Shown here one piece after another: positions 52,808 through 62,100 of a stretch of DNA of 64,000 nucleotides (position 1 is the first letter of the stretch; each line of letters begins with the position of its first letter). The stretch is from NCBI GenBank assembly GCA_910574455.1, contig CAJSYZ010000003.1:5369088-5433087 (forward strand), given 5' to 3'. This stretch comes from Trichaptum fuscoviolaceum. Its lineage: Eukaryota; Basidiomycota; Agaricomycetes; Hymenochaetales; Trichaptaceae. The notes under the pieces were generated by a model. It was not told the origin of the DNA, did not search any database, and was given only the letters and a program-made list of their open reading frames with translations. A program made the translations under genes and the position numbers.

Positions 52808-53563
52808 ATGGGCACAAAAGAGAAAAGAAACTCTGGAATCTCAAATATAACGGATGAGACGTTGTTAGGGGACGAGGAATATTGTACATCGGTGTTCTCG
52901 GGGCTTGTAGGAAATTGGTATGAATCTTTTCAGTGTAATGCAGTGTGGAATATAGCTAAATCGATAGATATGAATGATAGATGTTCTGTTTCAAGCCAGT
53001 TGTGGGTTGCCTAGTGATGGTGTGGCTGAGACAAATGACTGTGGAAATGACTTTCTTAGTCATCTTCCTCAAGAGTTGTTTATACTCATATTCTGGAGAC
53101 TGAGTCATTCAGTAAAGGAGATGATGGAAGTACCGGGTATTTGTCGTAGCATCTGATTGGTTCTTCTTGGCTGTTCTTGCCTTTGGTCAAGCGTTTGTCT
53201 AGCGAACAAAATGAACCCGGAGAATATTGTGGTTATATCTAGGTGAGCGGTTGTCATGGCTTAAATGTTGCAATCAATGATGGAGAGCCCTATTGTAGGA
53301 CGCGAGTGGGTAAACTTGACGTGGATGCAGATGCGCAGGCTTTGCGCGTTTTATTCAATCTCTCTAACGAATGAAGGAAAGTTGTCTTCAACATAGGACT
53401 AGAATCGGAAGAAGCCATACAAAAGCTTTATGGAGACGCGGAGTTTGGTAAATTGCAGTCTTTGGTAGTGACTGGAGTAGATGGTTGTGTAATGGAAACA
53501 CAGGATTGTTTCTATCATAACTGGAGGCTTCCGATACTTTGGAACGTAGAGGATACGTGATCG
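52808..53563 (+). pseudogene. Decayed F-box family member
   Basis: Collinear with member 1 but with several stops and frameshifts. It begins MGTKEKRNSGISNITDETLL (52808); a possible splice near 53005 leads to LSHLPQELFILIFWRLS (about 53062), then LDVDADAQALRVLFNLS (53320), NIGLESEEAIQKLYGDAEFG (53390) and YHNWRLPILWNVEDT (53514). The YxxWRLP signature is intact. The remaining C-terminal half is missing. Confidence 0.7.
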
Positions 53564-53679
53564 ATGACTACAATTTTTCCGTTCATAAAGGTTCCATTAT
53601 TATTGTTAGAACATGCGAGTTACTGTTATGCAACTTTCGAAAGAATGCTCATTTATCATAAGAGTAAGGTTTGGCTTGT

Positions 53680-54620
53680 GGTCCACAAATCGGTAGACCT
53701 CGCCGCTCCGCACTATTTTCCGCCTCCTGGTACCTTGCCTGCTCCTGTCTTTCCAGCTCATCAATGCTGTCTTCCAATAAGCTTATATCCCTTAGCGGTT
53801 CTTCACGACTACCTTCGTTATTTCTACCAAACTCTAAATATAATAATATATCAACGTAAAATTATAGAAGAGAGAGTGAAGGAAATACGCACGAAGTATC
53901 TGCATGTGCTCGAGTTTCACTTCTTCGTGAATGTCCATGATATATGGCCATATAAATTCCGTGACCTGATGTGATTCTTCAGCAACAAAGCAATGAGTTC
54001 TGTAGGCTTTACTCACTCGCCACGATCTTTCCCATTCTTTCAGGATGTCGCTCTCCTTTCCCGGTTTGCTTTTGGAGTTTGCGTGCTGTTGCTCTTGTTT
54101 GGTTGTAGTTTGTTCCATGACCGCATTGTCACTTTCACTTGGAGATTGAGAAGGTTGCTCCCCTGATGGATGCCTTGGAGAAACAATATCGTTCAGTAAG
54201 TCTCGACCAGCTGGTATACGAGAACGACGCCTTTGTAAGGTATGTTTTTCTACTTCCTTTTCCACCTTCAGCACATTCCTGTGGAACTAGTTGATGCCTA
54301 AACAGTACGGCGGAGTCATAGCATCATGCTCACCCTCCTCCGCCCCCTTCTCGGAGACTCTCACACCAAGCTTTCATGTCTTCGTTCGTCTCAAGGTCTC
54401 TCGGATTACCGAACACGCCTTCGGAGTCTGAGTCGATGACGCTCACAAGGTTCACTTCAAGCGCTAAGCGCTTGACTGAATCAATTCCTTGACCATTAGA
54501 TAGCGGTAAGTGTGCAAAGAAGGGCTTAAACTGCCCAAGGGTAGCGAGTGCGTGATTCCTTTTCGTAAGTCGGAAGGTGGGATCGGCAAGGACATTACTA
54601 GGCCTGGTAACAGAATTAGC
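53680..54620 (-). other. Possible gene or fragment of unknown family (minus strand)
   Basis: A coding-like minus-strand trace: PTFRLTKRNHALATLGQFKP and SVKRLALEVNLVSVIDSDSE (54580-54430), LETNEDMKAWCESL, then an open 146-codon frame 54274-53834 with charged text (DILKEWERSWRVSKAYRTHC), an intron-like gap near 53885-53830, and SLLEDSIDELERQEQARYQE, RGLPICGPQAKP to about 53680. Charged, helix-rich, no catalytic motif seen. Its continuity over 900 bases suggests a gene that is recent or still intact, but I could not close the exons or name the family. Confidence 0.35.
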
Positions 54621-55164
54621 AGATAATATTAAATCGAACGGGACCGTATATACGAATTGTAGTGTGAGACGGCTTTGTTAGTAAATTTGACGTGGACAGA
54701 AAACTCCTTGTCAGAGACAAGAGCCCAAATGGCCTGGTCAGGGTGATCATGTCTGGGATGTGTCAGGAACTATGGAGCTCATGAGTGTCATATTCTTGTT
54801 CGGGAAACGTACGCCGAAATGGATGTACCTGTGTTATTTGAACACGTTGTGTCTTTGCGGATTCCGGCACGTTCAGCAGATTCCCTCCATGCGTTTGTGC
54901 AATTTCCGAGAAGTACTTGAGAATCCAGTGGACCTTCATTGACTCAGACATTTGGTCTGAATGGATAAGGTCGGTCTGAAGGGCTAATAAGAACAACAGC
55001 AGGGAGAATACTGACTGTATTGTAGGACTGATTTACTTTGGATGGCGGAAAGGAGATGGTGGTCACGGACGTCCAAGTCGCGTGGGAGTCGCGTTCAATT
55101 TATGTTGTTTGCACTGCGCTTTCGGGCTCAGCACTTTACCACGCCAAACATCGAGAATTCTTGG
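54621..55164. other. Unassigned sequence
   Basis: Short frames on both strands (for example 54760-54942 and 54763-54996) without recognisable content. Confidence 0.3.
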
Positions 55165-55440
55165 TAGTCCGCAAGACCGTTCGAAATTTCTGGCATAAAT
55201 TTACATGTATAATCGTTTTCTCTTTCTGAGTCTTTATCACTTTCTTGTACATGATACTCCGCACAATCCTTTAGGCTTCAACTGTTTAGTTTCTTCTTTT
55301 TCTCTTTTTGTCTCTTTTACTATTTAAAGGAATTGGATGGCATTGTATGACAGTATTACCCACGTCTGTAGTAGGTTCAGCATCAGACTTAATGCATATT
55401 CGTATTGGGACCGCTGGTTCTGACGGTGCTATCTAATTTG
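55165..55440 (+). repeat. Dispersed repeat (pair with 24410-24700)
   Basis: TCCGCAAGACCGTTCGAAAT ... TGACAGTATTACCCACGTCT ... GACCGCTGGTTCTGACGGTG matches 24.4-24.7 kb. Same orientation. No coding content. Confidence 0.5.
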
Positions 55441-55734
55441 TTGGTATGTGATGTAATGTGGGTGTTCATATTTTTACCAGCATAAATCCCCGTCGTTGCG
55501 GTGTTTAAGTAGGCATGGAGATAAGTAATATGCTCTTAAGTTATTAATTTGTACATATATCAGATTTTCTCTATTAAGTAATTAGCCACATTACGTTGGC
55601 CCAGCATTACCACTCAAGCCTTTGGAGAATGTAATTTTTTTCTTCCTTGTTTACCTCTCATTCCAGATGGGCCATTTTATGCACCCTCAATTAGAAATAT
55701 ATATATAGAAATAGATAGCTATATAGAATAGAAT

Positions 55735-56160
55735 TGGAAGGACTTTGAAGACGCAACACGACTTGTGACAAGCGGGAGCACGCGCACGTCACGCATCAAG
55801 TCGCGTCATGTGACTCGTGTCCTCATCGACCACAACGTCAGGGACATCTCCGAGCCTCAAGACAGCAGCGATGAAGACCGAGAATATTTAGCAACTCACC
55901 CATCCTCTGCTCTCTTGGTGTTTATAAAGACCTCACAGTGGTCTTTCTGTGGCTGGTAGTGCCCTGGGGACGATGGGCTTGACTCGTCGGGCCCTCGGAA
56001 ACCTAAGTCGCTCTTGTGTAAGGACCTTGTCAGCGAGCTCTAGGGCGGCTTCTCCGACAAGAACCTGTCAGCCCAATGTTTCACTATTGCATCCTTCGAG
56101 GAAGCCTTTCTTTCTAAATTGTCGACAACGGACGGGAGGGAGCGGTAGCGCATTAGTTAT
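55735..56160 (+). repeat. Dispersed LTR-like repeat (copy 3)
   Basis: Head GAATTGGAAGGACTTTGAAG with CACGCGCACGTCACGCATCA (CRE-like), TATAAAG (55922-55928), GTGGCTGGTAGTGCCCTGGG, then the conserved tail to GACAACGGACGG (56126). Compared with copy 2 the internal array is absent, so head and tail are directly joined, like a solo LTR. It ends about 200 bases before the F-box gene. Confidence 0.6.
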
Positions 56161-56373
56161 ATAGATACATATATTCTTATACGTACATCGTGAGAACGTT
56201 TGAGCCATACAAAGGTAAAGAGAGCACTGTGTCAAATTTAGTATCATGACTTTTGAGTGTATTCTTCACTTCAAGTTATTTACGGGCAATATCTGCTGCG
56301 GTTGAAGCAGATTTCAAGGTGAGATTTGAATTACTGGATGATAAGAGGATAGGCTTACGAGTATTTGGAAAGA

Positions 56374-57735
56374 ATGAAATCAAGCTATATTTATGCCGAA
56401 TTGAAGGACAACAGGCTATGTGTGGAAAACAGTGTAATCGTCGATGTCGGGACTAACAATCTGTATGATATAGTGCGAGCTGACGTGGAATGTAAAGGGT
56501 CTGAAAGTGGAAGTGGTCTGGAGATGATAAGCGATTGTAGGAAGGAGAGGATGTGGAACAAAGTGCATTCGCCGAAGAAACCTAGGTCACTGTTGGACAA
56601 CATACCCGATGACATCCTTCACAGGCTTTTTATGGAATCGGATGGGAACTGGAAGGAGGTGATGAGGTTGGGGATCGTTTGTAGAAGACTTCGGGAAATA
56701 GCGTTAGCGTCAAGTTCTATCTGGGAACAGATAACTCTTACGGATCTGATGCAACCCGAAGTGATAAACGCAATCTCTGAAAGGTGTGGAAGCAAAGGGT
56801 TAAGAGTAGTAGTTGATGAAAGCTTGGAGTCAGGGTGGACCGCGGCAGGAAAGCGTGCTAATTACTCGTCTATGGTCGCGTTGTTTGCGCACTCAAGGAG
56901 GTGGTGCGACGCACGATTCACGATTACGAAAACGACGTCTCGTATGATCCGCATTAATTTCTCTAGATCAGATATGGATCGACTACACACGTTATGGATC
57001 GGTATATTTTGGCCGGAGGTGCATCTGATCAGTCAACCATTCTATTCTGAATGGAGACTTCCCGCTTTAACGAACATTTTCGACAAATCAAGCATTCCAC
57101 CCTTCCGACAGGGAGCTTGTGCGCCTTGTCTGAAAACGTGTCATACAATGGTTTTGGACGAAAATGTAAAGGATATGATGGACTTCCTTTCGGTTTTCCC
57201 TCAGATCGACGAGCTTTGCGTAGATGTGTATTGCTGGTTTGAAATGGGTCTGGGATCCAAAATCCCTCTGGTATTGGATAACATACGGAGACTAGCTGTT
57301 ACGTTTCTGGGTACGACGGATATGCTTTTTGTGGACTTCAGGAAATCCGTTCAGACTCGGTTCGTTACGAGACTCAGTATCACAAGTAGCCCGATGAGTA
57401 CAGAACGCGGAGAGAGGTTGGTGGAGGGTTGGAAGAGAGGATTGAGGTCGGTGAGCGTCGACTACCCCGTATTGGAGGAATTTCAGTTCGTTATAACTGG
57501 CCGTCCGCGAGAGCCCTTGGTGGAGTCGAATATCCCAGTTTTATTTTTCGTGGAGGACATTTTGTTACAATTACCAACCACGATAAAGACAGTGACAATG
57601 TCATTGTTATGCTTAAAGGTTCGGTATGGTTACGGTTCGTCATCGGGACTAGATTTTGAAGGAGCATTACGAAGTTATCCTATGTTGCGAAAGATTAGTA
57701 TAGAGGGGTTTGATGACATGTCGAAGATGTCCTAG
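56374..57735 (+). CDS. F-box-like protein, family member 6
   Basis: ATG at 56374, 453 residues. The F-box-like segment is RSLLDNIPDDILHRLFM ... SIWEQITLTDLM (about residues 69-125). Its immediate C-terminal text (QPEVINAISERCGSKGLRVV) is closest to members 3 and 4. Family signatures YSEWRLPAL and FFVEDILLQLPTT are present. No frame damage. The N-terminal 65 residues have no visible domain and an upstream exon cannot be excluded. It lies just downstream of LTR-like copy 3, which could influence its expression (inference). Confidence 0.7.
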   Translation: MKSSYIYAELKDNRLCVENSVIVDVGTNNLYDIVRADVECKGSESGSGLEMISDCRKERMWNKVHSPKKPRSLLDNIPDDILHRLFMESDGNWKEVMRLGIVCRRLREIALASSSIWEQITLTDLMQPEVINAISERCGSKGLRVVVDESLESGWTAAGKRANYSSMVALFAHSRRWCDARFTITKTTSRMIRINFSRSDMDRLHTLWIGIFWPEVHLISQPFYSEWRLPALTNIFDKSSIPPFRQGACAPCLKTCHTMVLDENVKDMMDFLSVFPQIDELCVDVYCWFEMGLGSKIPLVLDNIRRLAVTFLGTTDMLFVDFRKSVQTRFVTRLSITSSPMSTERGERLVEGWKRGLRSVSVDYPVLEEFQFVITGRPREPLVESNIPVLFFVEDILLQLPTTIKTVTMSLLCLKVRYGYGSSSGLDFEGALRSYPMLRKISIEGFDDMSKMS

Positions 57736-57879
57736 ATAGACGAGCATATTCATGGCGATTTGTTATTTGAAATGTTCTCCTGATACAATAATATAATGGA
57801 GAGGATGTTTAATGTGTGATCCTTGATCAGAGGTTTGAAATCTCTTGGGCACTATGAGGGGAGAGGGGCCTACAGATTT

Positions 57880-58690
57880 CAACAAACAGGTTTAGCGCGC
57901 GGTAAATGGTAAATTGATCGATTTACCGCGGATACGAAGCATTACCGCGAGTACTCTCGCACAACTAAGTGCACAGCTCCATGACTGTCGTATGCAATTT
58001 CAGATTGTTTAAGTAATATTCCGAATTTATTGGAGTTATAAATGACAAAAAAGGCATACAGTTAGAAACAAGAAGTTGAAAGGGGGTGCGGTAATGTGTA
58101 TGGTAGGCGCGGTAGACTTTGTTACAGCGCGGTAATTGTCCGCGGTAGTTGCATGGTAACTGCATGATAGAGCGGTAAAGCTCCAAGAAATAGTGCGGAA
58201 ATCATGGTAGAATGAACGGAAGGCATGGTAAAATTAACGGTAATGAGCGGTAATGGCGCGGAAGTGCGCGGTAAATTCGACGGTAACAGCATGTTATTCT
58301 TGGATGTGCCTGAAATTGCGCGGTAAACTTCGAAAGTTCCATACCGTGTATATATGCTCTTCCAGTACACTTCCCACTAATTTCTTTCCATTTTTCAATC
58401 CAAGTCGCTATTGATTGTGTATAAATTGAGGACAATCTATATGTGAAGCTACAGCCACTACTGAGAATCCAACTAAGGACAAAATGCACTATTTACATGC
58501 TAAGATAATGTCTCACTAATGTTTTGTAATTTATCAGACATTTTTATTGCTCTATTTGGTGCTCTATTAACATCAATCTCTTTATGAAAACTGCACGGTG
58601 AAGTGGTACCTCCCGCGGTACTGCGCGGAACTGCGCGGAACTGTGCGGTACTGCGCGGTAGGACGGTAATCTGTATATTGAAATCTAGTA
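57880..58690. repeat. Stretch saturated with GCGGTA / TACCGC words
   Basis: At least a dozen copies of (C)GCGGTA(A) in about 800 bases, irregularly spaced, with close variants (ACGGTAA, TGGTAA, GCGGAA). The left edge has a palindrome CGCGGTAAAT (57898) / ATTTACCGCG (57921), and the right edge a cluster of CTGCGCGGAA/CTGCGCGGTA repeats (58618-58660). No gene. It may be a repeat element or a protein-binding-site array. Confidence 0.7.
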
Positions 58691-58784
58691 GCCCGCCCTC
58701 TACCCTGCTGGCCTGCAAGATATTTGCTGTCTGCATCCTACGTTGCCACTGTTTAGAGGGTCGAAGCCGTCCTTGTTGTCGTGG

Positions 58785-58875
58785 TCGATTATGAAGAGAT
58801 ATGAAACGACTTGACGTGTGACATATGTGTGCTCCTGCTTGTCATGAGTCGTGGTAGGATCTTCTTCCATGGTTG
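58785..58875 (-). repeat. Fragment of the LTR-like repeat head, inverted
   Basis: In reverse complement this reads GATCCTACCACGACTCATGA CAAGCAGGAGCACACATATG TCACACGTCAAGTCG, matching the heads at 4.33, 19.92 and 55.76 kb. Only about 90 bases remain. Confidence 0.5.
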
Positions 58876-59196
58876 TTATGATAGATGCAGTATAATTATA
58901 ATTTGATCTAATCAATTTTTTAGTGAGATTCGTTTCTGGTAAAATTGTGTGGTCCATGCGCTGTGGGAAAATTCGCCTTTCTGAGAAGTACAAAGCTGAC
59001 TACGATCTTCGAACATTGATCCTGAACTTTATCACTCTCTTTGTGGCAGGTCTTTCTTGATCAATTTCTGGGACTACTAGTTAGTAACAATATTCAAGAT
59101 ATCTGAAGATTACTAGATCATTTGATTGAAGGTTAAGTAAGTTCAATATGTACGGTGGTGTAGTCTGTGGATCTAATTGTTCGGTGTTTTATAGGC

Positions 59197-62100
59197 ATGG
59201 TTTTTTCATGCAGCTACCGTGACTGCAAGTTTAGCGTTCGAGTTCGGACTAAGCTCGACGAACATATTTCTAATAAGCATCCGGGACACCGGGAGCCGTG
59301 TATGGTGGCCGGTTGTTCTGCGTTGTTGAGAGACACTAAATCAGTGGAGACGCATGATTTAGTGGCGCATACGGAAAAATTCAAAGAAAAGTCGAAGGTA
59401 AGTAGATATAGCTTATCATTGCAATTTTGCACTGATTGTGTTAGGCATGGGGAAGCGGATTACCCTCATAAGACAAGACGACGGTTTGTTCTGGTGCCAA
59501 GTTGTCGGATGCAAGTATGCACGTGTGCATCCGCTGTTCGTTTTTGAACATATGGCGCAATGCAATAGGGTGTTTCTTGGAACGGGAATACCGCTAAACC
59601 CGACATCTGTGGAGGATCTTCCCAAAGACAAGCAAGTAGCAGAAGTGGATGGTTTAGGACGGATAGTAGCAGAACACGACTTCACCTTTGATTCGACGAT
59701 AACAGCTAGTGAGTTTGGCTTTCAGGAACTGGAATGGGAGCTGGTATCGGATAGTGGAAATAAGGAACGCTTGGATGGACATTCCGATAAAGAGAATTTC
59801 AGCGATGTCGCGAATGATTGTTCCGGCTGCGACAGTATAGAAGGATCCAATAAGGCGCATCTCCCTGATGTCGAGTTGATTCCTACTGGCCAGAGCACGG
59901 ACAAAATGGATGTCGATGTACATTGTGATGATGTCAGTATGTGTCTAAGTCTAGGTATGTTGAACGGCTACTATTGATGGCAAGTTCTAACAAATTGTCT
60001 AGGCAGTGATAAATACTGGAATGGGGATGAAAATGATGAAGTATGGGCAGCTGCAGCAGATGCCATAGATGTATCTTGTGCATTGGGTCGTTCTACTGAG
60101 TCACAGTCCAATTGTAAATCTGAGAAGGCGAAGGGAAAAGAAAAGGAAAATACAAAAGGTGCGAAGTTGGTTAAGTAGATGAAGTGCTTTAATGTTGCTA
60201 ACTGGGTTGTAGACAGCAAAGCCTTATTTTATGACGATGCTAATAATGGGGATGTGGACGTGCTCATGCGGGAAGTCGAGGATCAAGAATACGCAATGAT
60301 TCAAGATGCGATAGAGCAAACTAAAAAAGAAAAGGAAAGGTCTGAAAGGTTAGCATTCATGGAAGATCGTGGCGAAGGAACAAGTGGAAGCTCTAGTGAG
60401 TTATTGAGTAGTATTCTTGGTTTAAAACGATATTCTGATATATATGCTTATTATTTGATAAAGAGCTGCATGGCATCTCGAAGTCTGTAAACACGGGCAT
60501 ATCTGAAGACTTACGGGAAGGAGAGACCGTTGGATGTAGCAAAGAAACATCCATAGTGGACGGGGAGATGGTTACAGAAGATATTTCTGCAGAAACTATC
60601 TCCAAAACTGTCGATAGACAGCCATCAAGGATGGTTAACTTGGTGGACGATGTACGAAGGATGCAGACGATCGGGTCAAATCACTCTGGACGTGGACAAG
60701 CATTGGGACAAGTTCATACCGAATTGGATAACGGGGAGATTCCTACGAAGTCGAAGCAAAGAGGTTTGGACAACATCAATGTCGATTCCAATCAGTTCGC
60801 TGGTCATTATATCACCGTAGTGAATGATCACGACTTGAACGACATAGGTTGTGTTGTTCTGCCTCAACTGGGAGTCATTGTCTGTCAAACACATCGTATT
60901 GGACTCAATCCGGAGCCTACTGCGTTGTTGAATCATGTTAAAAATTGCAAGAAGACGACAACGGCTACGCTTGAATTTATCGAGAGCATTATAAATCGAT
61001 ATCAAATTCTACAGGTATCGAACGTCAAGATTCCGGTCGACTGTGACGAGATCGAGGCATTACACGAGCCTACGAGCGCTTTTCATTGTGTCTTTTGTGG
61101 CTATGTTGGTCAGTCTCAATCACGAATTAAAAGTCATATAGTGGAAGAACACAAAGGGTTGATGGGAAGCAAACCAACAAAGTCGTTTTACAAGATTTGC
61201 TACTCTCAACAGTTATTTGATTGTCGGGTACGGCCGCAATCGAGGTTTCGAGTCAGATGGGGTGGGCCTACTACGAGCACGAGAAATAACACAAGTCTCC
61301 TCGAGCTCTTCAATTCGTCGTACGTGGGTAATTCAACAACAGCAGCAAACGAGTTTATCAAGTCGCCGGATGAGAGGGCTATGAACGCTTTCCTGTCGCA
61401 AGTGCGATGGTTGGATATCATTTCCGGGTGCAGCCATGAACAGCTCTTACGATATATTGCACCTCCTCATGCCGATGAGAAGGGGTTCTCCGTGCTCGGC
61501 GTTATACAGGAATATTTCAAGAAAATGATCGCAAATCTTTCTACTATGACAAATGTAACATTGCGTGCCTTTCGAGGCAAAGATGGGTGCGTTTTTACTA
61601 TTCGTTTCCGTTAGATGTGCTAAATTCAAGTCATTCTCTTTGTTATATTAGGGATTCAAGTGATCCGTCTTTGCGCCCGCCTCAGAACGAATCAGCCTGG
61701 TCTCAATATGAGTCGATGATGTCGAAGCTGGCATTGTTTGCGATGCGAACATTAGAGGACCCCTACAACAAGTATTGTGTAGATATGACCAAGGAGCAAA
61801 GGGATGCCGTGAAGAATGTTTTGGACAAGGTGGAGAGCACGGTCAAGGAGAATATAAACGTCGACGATATGCAGAGATTGTTCTACAGCCTATTTTGCGG
61901 GGAACTGCTGGAAGGAGCAGATCGGAGGGCTAAGAGTGTCGTGGAAAGCTTTATCATCGTGAAATGCCTGAAACCTGACGAGATGTGCTTCATCGCGACG
62001 CGCTCAATCCCACCATTGATGTCTCGACTTATGTACATAATCAGGCTTGTCGTCGTGCCGAATGTTTGCAGAGAGCGAAGGAAAAGAATGTCTCGTCATT

